From: Pedobacter antarcticus
Lineage (GTDB): Bacteria; Bacteroidota; Bacteroidia; Sphingobacteriales; Sphingobacteriaceae
Length of the DNA stretch: 64,000 bases
Direction: 5' to 3'
NCBI RefSeq assembly: GCF_900112985.1
Contig: NZ_FONS01000003.1
Coordinates: 62,001-126,000 of the forward strand
Part shown: positions 33,901 to 41,218 of the stretch, one piece after another
How the letters are laid out: every line of letters starts with the position of its first letter
Position numbering within the stretch: the stretch's first letter is position 1
Position numbers and translations under genes: made by a program
Notes under the pieces: model-generated
Database searches by the model: none
What the model was told of the DNA's origin: nothing
What the model saw: the letters and a program-made list of their open reading frames with translations, nothing else

Positions 33901-34244
33901 TGCCCGGGACTCGCTGTCGCTCCAGGCACTGCAGAGGTATCAGTTACTGCCGGCTTCACCGCAGCAGCTGCCGCGGCAGAATCTTTGACTGCGGTATCGG
34001 TTTTAATTACTGTTTTTGGAATAGTGTCTGCAGGAGTTTTCGGAGCAGGAGTTGTATCTTTTGAAATTACAACTTTAGGAACCGTGTCAATCTTGACTTT
34101 GGGTACTGTATCCGTCTTAGCTTTAGGTACGGTATCAGTTTTCTGAGGGATCGTGTCTGTTTGCCGGGAAGATGCAAATAATGCATCCGTACTGAGTGTC
34201 AGTAAGGGCAAAAATAGGATGTACGGTAGAATTTTTCTTTTCAT
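30942..34244 (-). CDS. SusC/RagA-family TonB-linked outer-membrane protein with repeat-rich N terminus
   Basis: A 1100-residue TonB-dependent channel. I start at the ATG at 34244, which opens a signal peptide (MKRKILPYILFLPLLTLSTDALFA); an upstream TTG adds four residues. Residues 29-116 are a low-complexity Thr/Asp/Pro/Lys/Ala region with DTVPK repeats. Then come a carboxypeptidase-like regulatory domain (VTGMVTDTAGPIAGVIVAVK), the plug (GYGTVDRAKLTSAVSSI, SINASSDPLYVVDGIPVN, SVEVLKDAASSSIYGARAANGVVLITTK) and a long barrel ending PRIFTAGVNLNF. It takes up the ligand delivered by the SusD protein, powered by TonB/ExbBD. Confidence 0.93.
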   Translation of the reverse strand: MKRKILPYILFLPLLTLSTDALFASSRQTDTIPQKTDTVPKAKTDTVPKVKIDTVPKVVISKDTTPAPKTPADTIPKTVIKTDTAVKDSAAAAAAVKPAVTDTSAVPGATASPGQPTVTGMVTDTAGPIAGVIVAVKNTQIKTLTNAKGEYQIAAPANSILTFSFMGFNTKEELLKDRKKVDVIMATKSEALKEVEIVATGYGTVDRAKLTSAVSSIRADEIKNEVLPTISQAIQGKAGGVQVTQKSGSPGGGLSIRVRGTTSINASSDPLYVVDGIPVNSTTNFTGGSDFNFGGGTQGINILSSINPSDVASVEVLKDAASSSIYGARAANGVVLITTKKGEPGQSNFSFNAYEGFSQVPNERKYKFMNTGEYQDYMRDYYKYLPDANGNPSPVPDGILANPGTNTDWQDQIFRTAPTRNYELSASGGSEKTQYYTSIGYMSQGGIIKGSDFSRLSARLNLDHQHSEKLKFSARVNLTRALNNRVQEENSKEGSTKNGILAPPNLPVFNADGSYAYDQVNTSRENPLAMLELPVNKSETFRVLTSVSAEYKIIPELTLKTNFGADMSYIDETFFMPPNGIRSFAAQGGIGAQRNTRDQLWINETTLTYNKDFGDHHIDVLAGASVQQSKIQFVDARRSNFPSNDIEYISAGGTITGANSYPEEWSIASAFSRLNYDYKGKYLFTANFRADGSSRFGSNSRYGYFPSFAGAWRLSEEDFLKTNTVISNLKLRASWGITGNQNIPNYASYSLYTGSNNYMGNTGYIPNVLGDKDLKWETTKQTDIGVDVGLFNNRISILADYYIKNTSDLLVGIAIPTSSGFQNRFTNVGEIQNKGFEFEISTKNLTGDFKWSTSFNMAFNKNKVVSLPGGELYGGVGNLNIAREGLALGTFFGWQMAGVNTQTGMIDYVKQDGTLGSPTDPADRVIIGDPNPDFYGGITNTFQYKNFDLNIMGQFSYGNDVFNYNLASGLEGSNRSSNGFTDWNRRWRNPGDVTDIPRPSPNNLDNSAVSSRFVEDGSFFRIRNITLGYTFSEKAMERLKVKGLRVYATVQNAFVFTKYKGYDPEVSSSHGGANQGLTYGYDYGSYPQPRIFTAGVNLNF
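33897..34160 (-). repeat. DTVPK-type amino-acid repeats in the SusC N terminus
   Basis: Codons 29-116 of the SusC gene. TDTIPQK, TDTVPKAK, TDTVPKVK and IDTVPKVV follow in tandem, then looser copies (DTTPAPK, ADTIPK, TDTAVKD), an Ala run and a Pro/Gly/Ser segment up to the regulatory domain. The DNA repeats as well, so the number may vary by slippage. Confidence 0.85.
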
Positions 34245-34368
34245 TTGGATACGCAATTCTTAGGTAAGAGATGTGAATAAAGAATTCAGGGCATCAATTA
34301 TTGCTCCATTTGTCCAAAATCGAATAAAACGTTAGTTTTAAGTAATTTAAAAGATTAATAGTTAAAAA

Positions 34369-34417
34369 ATATTGTAGACAAAGTCTACAATATGTGCGGT
34401 TATACAACAAACCGCAC
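34369..34417 (-). terminator. Tandem hairpins ending the amino-acid permease transcript
   Basis: Read on the - strand, GTGCGGTT...AACCGCAC (8-bp stem, 34394-34417) is followed by an 11-bp stem with a 3-nt loop (34369-34393) and then a T-run. They lie just after the permease stop codon at 34443. Confidence 0.75.
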
Positions 34418-34442
34418 AGAATGAATTTCTTAAAAAAGTATT

Positions 34443-35900
34443 TTATTCAGCCCGATCAGCATTTGCCCTTGCTTTTTGCTTACTGCGGTTAACCAGCAGA
34501 TAACATATATATAGCATAATAAGCCAAACTGGAATTAATTCTACAGACATTTTCATTCCTGTAATCCACATAATAATCAGGATTCCGAATAAAAAGATAA
34601 GGCAGATAATGTTCGACAAAGGGTATAAAAATGAAGGAAATTTGGTTTTTATACCGCCTGCATCTTTTGCTCTTCTGAACTTCATGTGCGTAAAACTAAT
34701 CATGAGCCAGTTAATAACCAGTGTAGATACAACCAGCGACATTAAAATCTCCAGGGCCTTATCAGGAATCATTTTATTGACGATAATACAGATTGCGGCA
34801 AACAGACTTGATACCAGGATCGCTTTAATAGGCACAGAATTTTTGTTGAGTTTAGATAAGAATGCCGGTGCATTCCCTTGTTCCGCCAAGCCGTAAAGCA
34901 TCCTGCTGTTACTGTAAACACAACTGTTATACACAGAAAGTGCAGCAGTAAGCACGATCAGGTTCAAGACATTAGCGATAATACTGGTGAAATAAACCGT
35001 CTTACCCATCAGGTCGAACTGAAAACCTTTCAAACTCTCAAAAACCATTACAAACGGACTACTGTCAGTGGTAATATTCTTCCATGGTGACAGGGAAAAT
35101 AGAATGACCAGCGCACCTACATAGAAAATAAGAATCCTGTAAATCACCTGATTGGTTGCTTTAGGGATAGTTGTTTCCGGGTTTTCTGCCTCAGCAGCAG
35201 TAATTCCGATTAATTCCAGTCCTCCGAAAGAAAACATGATCATCGCTATAGCGGCAAATAAGCCCTGATATCCCCCTTTACCGTCCGAACTAAACAGCCC
35301 TTTAGCGAAAAATCCGCCGTCATTCCATAAATTCTGTACGGTGGCCTGTTCGCCACCAGAACCGCTCACCAAAAGATAAATACCAAACAGTATCATCGCG
35401 ATAATGGCCACCACTTTGACAATAGAAAACCAGAATTCAACCTCTCCGTAAACTTTAACGGAGGTTAGATTTAAAGCATTAATGGCCAGAAAGAAGAATA
35501 AACTGGAAGACCAGAGTGGGATTTCAGGCCACCAGAAATGAACATACATTCCAATTGCAGTTAACTCAGACATACTTACCAGAATATAAAGCACCCAGTA
35601 GTTCCATCCTGAAGCGAAGCCAGCGAAAGAGCCCCAATATTTATAGGCGAAATGACTAAAGCTTCCGGAAACCGGCTCCTCCACAACCATTTCACCGAGC
35701 TGACGCATAATAAAAAATGCAATCACACCTGCCAGTGCGTATCCTAAAATTACTGAAGGTCCTGCGAGTACGGCTGCCGGCCCGATACCTAAAAATAAAC
35801 CAGTCCCTATCGCACCACCCAGAGCGATCAGTTGTATATGCCTGTTTTGCAATCCGCGTTTGAGCTTTTGCTCTTCAGGCTTAGTATCCGTTTGTTTCAA
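34443..35900 (-). CDS. Amino acid permease, APC superfamily
   Basis: A 485-residue inner-membrane transporter with twelve hydrophobic segments. It starts LKRGLQNRHIQLIALGGAIGTGLFLG, the first conserved motif of the amino acid transporter family (AroP/PheP/CycA/GabP type), followed by ALAGVIAFFIMRQLGEMVVEEPVSGSF and FSFGGLELIGITAAEAENP. The first codon is a TTG at 35900; no in-frame ATG lies between it and a plausible N terminus. The substrate cannot be told from sequence. Two hairpins end the transcript. Confidence 0.88.
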   Translation of the reverse strand: MKQTDTKPEEQKLKRGLQNRHIQLIALGGAIGTGLFLGIGPAAVLAGPSVILGYALAGVIAFFIMRQLGEMVVEEPVSGSFSHFAYKYWGSFAGFASGWNYWVLYILVSMSELTAIGMYVHFWWPEIPLWSSSLFFFLAINALNLTSVKVYGEVEFWFSIVKVVAIIAMILFGIYLLVSGSGGEQATVQNLWNDGGFFAKGLFSSDGKGGYQGLFAAIAMIMFSFGGLELIGITAAEAENPETTIPKATNQVIYRILIFYVGALVILFSLSPWKNITTDSSPFVMVFESLKGFQFDLMGKTVYFTSIIANVLNLIVLTAALSVYNSCVYSNSRMLYGLAEQGNAPAFLSKLNKNSVPIKAILVSSLFAAICIIVNKMIPDKALEILMSLVVSTLVINWLMISFTHMKFRRAKDAGGIKTKFPSFLYPLSNIICLIFLFGILIIMWITGMKMSVELIPVWLIMLYICYLLVNRSKQKARANADRAE

Positions 35901-36028
35901 TTTGTGTTTCTTGAGATGTTATCCGGCAAATGTGTAAACTATTTATCACATCAGCTATTTTTTTATAAATAATATACTATTTTCTATCAGCTTTCCAGCC
36001 AGGCCGGCAAACCCGGTGATATAATGCG

Positions 36029-36036
36029 TACCTTTG
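36029..36036 (+). promoter_or_regulatory. Putative -7 promoter box for the 91-residue protein
   Basis: TACCTTTG is an exact TAnnTTTG match, 19 bp before the ATG at 36056. Confidence 0.55.
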
Positions 36037-36055
36037 ATGATTAATTAAACGAAAT

Positions 36056-36331
36056 ATGGCGAAAGATTTTAGTGATTTAATTCTTAAAGATAAAAATTCC
36101 GGCAAAATTAAAGACCTTGAAGAAGCATTGGAAGGTGTGGAAGTCACCTATAACAGGTGGTTAATTGCACGTGAAAATATTCATACGGGTCAAAAACCCG
36201 ACACGCTTAAAAATTATTACCGCCACTTTTATAATGAAGATGGCATACAGTTCTACGTTAAAGAATCTTTGCCTAATGACATCAGAAATGCCTGTATATC
36301 AGCATTCAGAGGGATATTCGTTAATAAGTAA
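36056..36331 (+). CDS. Small hypothetical protein, 91 residues
   Basis: An unrecognised soluble protein: an N-terminal charged stretch (DFSDLILKDKNSGKIKDLEEALEGVEVTYNRWLIARENI) likely helical, then YYRHFYNEDGIQFYVKESLPNDIRNACISAFRGIF. No signal peptide, membrane helix or metal motif. A good -7 box upstream and its own hairpin downstream support it as a real single-gene unit between two convergently oriented transporters' genes. Confidence 0.6.
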   Translation: MAKDFSDLILKDKNSGKIKDLEEALEGVEVTYNRWLIARENIHTGQKPDTLKNYYRHFYNEDGIQFYVKESLPNDIRNACISAFRGIFVNK

Positions 36332-36339
36332 TCTAAACA

Positions 36340-36382
36340 GACTTTCAGCAGCAGCACTTAAAAAAAGCTATTGCTGAAAGTC
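36340..36382. terminator. Hairpin after the 91-residue gene
   Basis: GACTTTCAGCA (36340-36350) pairs with TGCTGAAAGTC (36372-36382), 11 bp, across a 21-nt loop; no T-run, so weak or bidirectional. Confidence 0.45.
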
Positions 36383-36412
36383 CTGATAATAGGTAAAGCT
36401 TAACCTGCATCT

Positions 36413-37750
36413 CTAATGCAGGATTATATTACTTTCAATCTGCTCTAGCGATTTGCCTTTAGTCTCCGGCATTATTCTCCACACAAAAATCAACTGCAAT
36501 ACCATCATAAAACCGAAGAAGAAAAAGGTTACGGCCCCGCCAAAGGTCTCCGACAGATAGGGGAAATAGAAAGCGATCAGTGCGGCCATAATCCAATGTG
36601 TTGAGCTACCCAGCGTCTGTCCTTTTGCACGAACCTGATTCGGAAAGATTTCTGAAATAAATACCCAGATTACTGCACCTTGAGAAAAGGCGAAAAATGC
36701 AATAAAAATCATGATGTAAACCGGAATGGCAATGCCACCAAAACTTTCGGTATAAAAAGTGAAACCCACCAAAAATAGTGTCACAATAAGCCCCACAGAT
36801 CCAATTAGCATTAACACCCTCCGCCCAACTTTATCAATAAAATTAAGGGCCAGCAGTGTAAAGGAGAAATTCACGATACCAATACCGACTGTAGACAGTA
36901 AAGAGGAGTGCGCTCCCAGTCCGGCCATCTCAAAAATTCTGGGCGCATAATAGATGATGGCATTGATACCTGAAACCTGATTAAAAAAAGCAAATAGCAT
37001 GGCCAGTAAAACGGGCCTGTTATATTTTCCAGAAAAGAGTCCTTCCTTATTTTTTGTCTTGTTGCCTGAATCAAGATCAGAGTTCTGAATAGCAATCAGC
37101 TCCTGTTCACAATTTTTCGGATTAATAATTCTGAGGATTTCCAGTGCTTTCTGCGTGGCTCCTTTCTTAAGAATTAACCACCGCGGACTTTCCGGAATAA
37201 ATCCGATCAGGATGAAAAATATTAGAGATGGAACAGCCTGTACACCCAGCATCCACCTCCAGGAGGTTTCCTCCCCTGCCAGACTAATGAGATAATTGGA
37301 CAAATAAGAAATGAGTATTCCTAACACAACATTAAACTGAAACAGCCCCACCAAACGACCACGTCTGTCTGCGGGTGAAATTTCAGAAATATAAATCGGC
37401 GCTGTTACAGACGAAGTACCCACACCTACCCCACCTAGAAATCTAAAGAACAGGAACATATACCAGTTATCGGCCATTGCAGTGCCTAATGAAGAAAGCA
37501 AATATACTATTGCTACAAAATACAACGTGTTCTTCCTGCCAAAGCGATCTGAGGGTCTGGACCCCAGCAAGGAGCCGATTACTGTACCGATAAGCGCAAT
37601 AGAAATTGTCAGACCATGTTCAAAAACAGAGAGATCCCAATATTGCTGGATTGCTTTTTCAGCACCTGAAATCACAGCTGTGTCGAAACCGAACAGAAAG
37701 CCGCCCAAAGCTACTACGGCCGACCAGGCCAGAACCGAATTTTTTTTCAT
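36413..37750 (-). CDS. MFS sugar porter
   Basis: A 445-residue transporter with twelve membrane segments and all sugar-porter landmarks: GFLFGFDTAVISGAE in helix 1, SDRFGRKNT after helix 2, YISEISPADRRGRLVG, PESPRWL at the end of the first half, FNQVSGINAIIYYAPRIFE in helix 7, and PETKGKSLEQIE at the C terminus. This is the XylE/GalP/AraE group, proton-linked uptake of a hexose or pentose. No sugar kinase or isomerase is directly adjacent, so the sugar is not known. Confidence 0.9.
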   Translation of the reverse strand: MKKNSVLAWSAVVALGGFLFGFDTAVISGAEKAIQQYWDLSVFEHGLTISIALIGTVIGSLLGSRPSDRFGRKNTLYFVAIVYLLSSLGTAMADNWYMFLFFRFLGGVGVGTSSVTAPIYISEISPADRRGRLVGLFQFNVVLGILISYLSNYLISLAGEETSWRWMLGVQAVPSLIFFILIGFIPESPRWLILKKGATQKALEILRIINPKNCEQELIAIQNSDLDSGNKTKNKEGLFSGKYNRPVLLAMLFAFFNQVSGINAIIYYAPRIFEMAGLGAHSSLLSTVGIGIVNFSFTLLALNFIDKVGRRVLMLIGSVGLIVTLFLVGFTFYTESFGGIAIPVYIMIFIAFFAFSQGAVIWVFISEIFPNQVRAKGQTLGSSTHWIMAALIAFYFPYLSETFGGAVTFFFFGFMMVLQLIFVWRIMPETKGKSLEQIESNIILH

Positions 37751-37855
37751 GATTAAATTTATAATGGTTAATTAAAGCTATCATAAATTCGGGAAAAATA
37801 AACTGTAATTCTATCTGGAAACTTGTTTATTTCAAACTGATTTCAGAGTACGTTG

Positions 37856-37940
37856 AAAGGGTATTGAGTCGGTGTTGATACGGTGTTGAGTCGGTGAAAT
37901 GGTATAACAACACCGACTCAATACCGTATGGATACCCTTT
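37856..37940. repeat. Compound inverted and direct repeats upstream of DUF6266 gene
   Basis: The word TTGAGTCGGTG occurs twice with a 22-bp period (37864-37874 and 37886-37896), and its complement once (37911-37921). Two exclusive stems result: 37861-37877 with 37908-37924 (17 bp, perfect), or 37878-37896 with 37911-37929 (19 bp, one G-T pair). Outer arms AAAGGGTAT (37856-37864) and ATACCCTTT (37932-37940) enclose the set. It lies 137 bp before the DUF6266 gene. Confidence 0.85.
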
Positions 37941-38077
37941 TAAATCCGTTTCAAACAAACTCTAAATGTTAATAGATTTTAAATAAAAGGTAGAAATGTG
38001 ATAGCGTAATTTTGAATTTAATTTATAATTGATTAATTTACAAATCAATAAAAGAATTTTGATTAATCAATAGTTAT

Positions 38078-38725
38078 ATGGCCATCTTAAAATCAAACCT
38101 ACCCGATGGTTTTTCGGGAAAAACTGGAAATGAGGTTGTATATCTGCTAAATGGAAAATGGGTCAAAAGATCAATCGGCGCCAGAAAAAAGACGCAATCT
38201 ATTCCATTACTAGCCAGTCAGCAGCGAATGAAGCTCATGAATAGCTTTCTCAAAGCTGCGAATACCTTTTTTAAAACCGGATTTGGATTAATAGCGTCGC
38301 TGGAGATAAAATCTCCATATTGTGTCGCCTATTCTTCCAATCATAAAGCAGTACAGGGGGTTTACCCCAACCAATTTATTGATTACAGTAAATTGATATG
38401 GAGTGAAGGGACGCTCGAGAATTCGCCTGCTGTGAACGTAAACATCGCTTTAAATGGTTTGGAATTCACATGGGAAACATCAACGGAGTCATCAAATTCA
38501 AGATCCAATGACCACGTGATGCTTATGGCTTACCTTCCCGAAAAAGAACTGGCTATTTTTGAAACATCTGGCAACAAACGTGCTCTGGGAATCGACACCC
38601 TCATTTTACCTGCTAGTAAAGAGCAAGTTATTGTGGAAACTTATATCTGTTTTATAGCATCCGACCATAGTTCAATATCTACCAGCATATATACAGGTAG
38701 ATTTACATGGGGTGTCAATTATTGA
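38078..38725 (+). CDS. DUF6266 family protein
   Basis: A 215-residue protein with the start typical of DUF6266: MAILKSNLPDGFSGKTGNEVVYLLNGKWVKRSIGARKK, then QQRMKLMNSFLKAANTFFKTGFG. The middle and end are predicted beta-strands (VNIALNGLEFTWETST, VIVETYICFIASD). The family is frequent and often multi-copy in Pedobacter and relatives; its function is unknown to me. It has no signal peptide. The last 7 bp overlap the convergent lipoprotein gene, and the compound inverted repeat lies upstream. Confidence 0.8.
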   Translation: MAILKSNLPDGFSGKTGNEVVYLLNGKWVKRSIGARKKTQSIPLLASQQRMKLMNSFLKAANTFFKTGFGLIASLEIKSPYCVAYSSNHKAVQGVYPNQFIDYSKLIWSEGTLENSPAVNVNIALNGLEFTWETSTESSNSRSNDHVMLMAYLPEKELAIFETSGNKRALGIDTLILPASKEQVIVETYICFIASDHSSISTSIYTGRFTWGVNY

Positions 38726-39024
38726 AGTTTTACAGCTGTTACATTGATAAAATCCGGGCCGTTTTCTACCGGGTATCCTTCTACTTTTGTTCCATGTACA
38801 GTAACACTTTTACCTTCGTAAGTACCCAAATCAACGGCACTGCTCCGTAAAGCATAGGTTTTATCTGCCGATTTCAGCGTGTGTGTTCCATACTGGTAGG
38901 TTGTCATTCCAGCAGCTTCGATCGTACCTTTCAATTCGATCTGGCCATTGCCACTGGATTTACGGGCAGTACTGCAGCTACTGAAAGCAATGCCTAATGT
39001 CAATAAAACTAATAATTTTCTCAT
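38719..39024 (-). CDS. Small lipoprotein, OB-fold-like
   Basis: A 101-residue lipoprotein begun at the ATG at 39024 (MRKLLVLLTLGIAFSSC); the lipobox Cys is residue 17. The mature part is short beta-strands: IELKGTIEAAGMTTYQYGTHTL, KTYALRSSAVDLGTYEGKSVTVHGTKVEG, PDFINVTAVKL, a pattern like small OB-fold envelope proteins. No function is assigned. The stop region overlaps the convergent DUF6266 gene by 7 bp. Confidence 0.7.
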   Translation of the reverse strand: MRKLLVLLTLGIAFSSCSTARKSSGNGQIELKGTIEAAGMTTYQYGTHTLKSADKTYALRSSAVDLGTYEGKSVTVHGTKVEGYPVENGPDFINVTAVKLQ

Positions 39025-39332
39025 AACCAATAAACGTTAAAACAGTGGTGTATGCTACAAGGTAGAAATATTTTATCTTGTATGAATAGCACAATAAAAA
39101 ATCCTCTTCATTGATTATAAAGGGTATCCGTGGTGCCCAACTTGATCCTTTCGAATCTATTATTGCATTAAGTAGGTTTATCAATGGATATTTAATTGAT
39201 TTAAATCCATTCTTTAAAATTAAAATAATGAGTATGAATGACCAATAACTACATTCATTGAATTTGTCGGCTACATATGAAATAACTTAATCTAATAATT
39301 ATCTTAATTACGTACAAAACTGAATTGATTGA
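39025..39332. other. AT-rich intergenic stretch
   Basis: About 310 bp with no gene I can support. TACAAG and CTTGTA near 39057-39080 form a 6-bp inverted repeat close to the lipoprotein start and could be part of its control region. The remainder is AT-rich and has frequent stops on all frames. Confidence 0.4.
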
Positions 39333-39941
39333 CTAAGACAAACTAAAAACTTTTTCTAAATGTTCGGGATACCTTTCTAAGGTGCCTGAGATATCGCCAT
39401 CTTTGTAAATATCAAAGCAATTGTAATCCGGCACAATTTCCACCCCACAAAAACGATAAGTCGTTGTAATATTTATTAAGGCGTCAGTTGTACTTCTACC
39501 CTCATACAAAAACTGATCTCTATTGCCAAAACTTTCCTGTGGCGCATTCCATGTACTACTAACCATAAATTTCTTTCCCATCATTTTTCCACCTGTTCCA
39601 TATTGTCTGGTCGGATCCTGGCGTGTTCTGCCGTCGTTTACAAAGAATGTCGTTTTAATGAATCCGCCGTCAAAAACCTCATCCACGTATTTTTTATATA
39701 TCCAAGGCGCACTAAACCAATTAATTGGGGTCTGTAAAATGATGATATCTGCTGCCAGATGTTTTTCTACCTCTATATCCACATTATATCCATCCTCAAC
39801 TTTAGTTTCTAAAACTTCGAAATTCTTTGACAGGAAAAAGTCTTTTGCTTTTTGATGAAATGCCTGATTTAATAGCCCTTCCGACCGATTAGGGTAGGTT
39901 AAATGTGTGTTGATCAAGAGCACTTTTTTTGTTGTATTCAT
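39333..39941 (-). CDS. NAD(P)H-dependent quinone oxidoreductase, MdaB-like
   Basis: A 202-residue flavodoxin-fold protein. KVLLINTHLTYPNRSEGLLNQAFHQKAKDFF is the FMN/FAD phosphate-binding start, and ILQTPINWFSAPWIYKKYVDEVFDGGF is the segment that defines MdaB-type NAD(P)H quinone reductases; GRSTTDALINITTTYRFCGVE closes the fold. By family it reduces quinones by two electrons, protecting from redox stress. It is divergent from an HxlR-type regulator, which in many bacteria controls such a reductase. Confidence 0.85.
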   Translation of the reverse strand: MNTTKKVLLINTHLTYPNRSEGLLNQAFHQKAKDFFLSKNFEVLETKVEDGYNVDIEVEKHLAADIIILQTPINWFSAPWIYKKYVDEVFDGGFIKTTFFVNDGRTRQDPTRQYGTGGKMMGKKFMVSSTWNAPQESFGNRDQFLYEGRSTTDALINITTTYRFCGVEIVPDYNCFDIYKDGDISGTLERYPEHLEKVFSLS

Positions 39942-40145
39942 TTTTATTTTATTAAGTATTATGATTTTGTGATTAGTTTACCACTTATGCAAAACTTAAA
40001 CATTCCATTGTTAAAAGATAATCTGCAGCCATGATTTACACTTATTTCAGTATCATAGCTATGCGAATTATTCACTACTTACAGTAGGAACAGCCTTCAG
40101 TTAATAAAGCAAAATTATGTATATTCACTTGTATTAATTAAGTTG

Positions 40146-40180
40146 TAACCTAAAGGTTAGTACTATCATAGAGGTTAGTT
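40146..40180. promoter_or_regulatory. Candidate HxlR operator
   Basis: TAACCT-AA-AGGTTA (40146-40159) is a 6-bp-arm palindrome; AGGTTAG repeats at 40172-40178. Both lie between the divergent reductase and HxlR genes, within 50 bp of the HxlR start. Confidence 0.4.
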
Positions 40181-40191
40181 GCGTAAAATAT

Positions 40192-40566
40192 ATGGAAAGT
40201 GAAAACGATAAAAATGAATTCAAAAGTTTAGCTTGTTCTCAAAGTTTAAATGCTATTGAGGATGCTCTGCATGTTCTAGGAGGTAAGTGGAAATTACGTA
40301 TTTTAGTAGGAATCGTTAGTGGATATAATCGCTTTAATGAATTACATCGAGCCCTGGAGGGTATTTCTGCCAGGGTGTTGTCAAATGAATTGAAGGATTT
40401 GGAAACAAATGGTGTTATAGTTCGTAAAGTTGAAGCTGGAGCTAAACCTGTTATCGTTACTTATGAGCCAGCTGAATATGCGAAGACAATTATTCCCATT
40501 GTAAATACACTTGCTGATTGGGGGAAAAATCACAGAAATAAACTACAAAATGAATGTCGTTTGTAA
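40192..40566 (+). CDS. HxlR-family transcriptional regulator
   Basis: A 124-residue winged-helix protein. ALHVLGGKWKLRILVGIVSGYNRFNELHRALEGISARVLSNELKDLETNGVIVRK holds the HxlR signature: a GGKW-like start, the R-F-EL recognition helix and the wing ending in VTYEPAEYAKTIIPIVNTLADWG. The conserved N-terminal Cys often used for redox or electrophile sensing is present at position 15 (SLACSQSLN). Divergent from the MdaB-like reductase, so likely its regulator. Confidence 0.88.
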   Translation: MESENDKNEFKSLACSQSLNAIEDALHVLGGKWKLRILVGIVSGYNRFNELHRALEGISARVLSNELKDLETNGVIVRKVEAGAKPVIVTYEPAEYAKTIIPIVNTLADWGKNHRNKLQNECRL

Positions 40567-41218
40567 ATTAATCAAAATGAAACACACGGCACATTTCAGT
40601 AGGATATTCCATATATAAGATGTTAAATTGGCAGCTTCTTGACATCGACTTTAATTAATTTTTTCTTTAAAACATATTAGAGTCAATTGATATATAAACT
40701 GGCGGGTATGATAAGGGCAAACTATAATGTATGCAAGTATTCTAGACTAAATCGTGGTTGATCCATAGGAATCATTCCATTACAAGATGAAATAAATAAA
40801 CAGAAATGGCTGTCGAAATTTAGCGTTTTTTCACCTTTATAAGGTCTAGTAATACAGGGTTTATATTTTGAAATTAACAATGGAAAGTACATTTATGTTA
40901 ATCGCACAGTCGGAATTTGATTTCCCTTCTCAACACCTTAAAAATATACTTGGCAGAAAACCTGAAACACTTTAAGAGTTTTTGAAGGTTGCATACAGGC
41001 TTTAAACAATTTATTTAACGCAGCAATAAGCAACAACTAATGCATTATCGCGACATGGTGGTGTTATACCATAAAGCAATTGAATTCTTTAAATTTTTCT
41101 TAGTTGGCAATGCGTTGCAGGATAAGTGCTTCTAAACGACTTATTTTTTTGAGCCTTGCTTTTTCTATTACAGTAGTCAGCTTTAAATATGAGAATGAAA
41201 TTTTAACCTATATTTATC
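40567..41218. other. Long non-coding or decayed stretch
   Basis: About 650 bp between the HxlR and AraC genes, AT-rich, with no intact gene. It holds one short protein-like remnant (40853-41005). No transposon ends, tRNA or terminator is clear. The final 210 bp presumably hold the AraC promoter. Confidence 0.5.
40853..41005 (+). pseudogene. Possible remnant of an NAD(P)-binding oxidoreductase C terminus
   Basis: The frame reads AQSEFDFPSQHLKNILGRKPETL, then a TAA at 40973, then EFLKVAYRL and a second TAA. Read through the first stop, this looks like the C-terminal end of NmrA/SDR-type proteins, in which a LGRKP-sL-eFL motif is common. Nothing upstream in the frame continues the fold, so only a fragment remains. 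Such oxidoreductases often lie beside HxlR genes, which fits the position. Confidence 0.35.

Noticed and set aside
33808..34146. 112-codon + strand frame rich in Val/Gly/Thr opposite the SusC N terminus
   Set aside because: Its repeats are simply the complement of the DTVPK-coding repeats.
7339..34244. A single polysaccharide utilisation locus spanning GH95, GH20 and SusCD
   Set aside because: Genes are on different transcripts, separated by unrelated operons and several terminators.
37861..37924. CRISPR-like repeat reading of the TTGAGTCGGTG copies
   Set aside because: Only two direct copies and one inverted copy, no unique spacers of even length, no cas genes.
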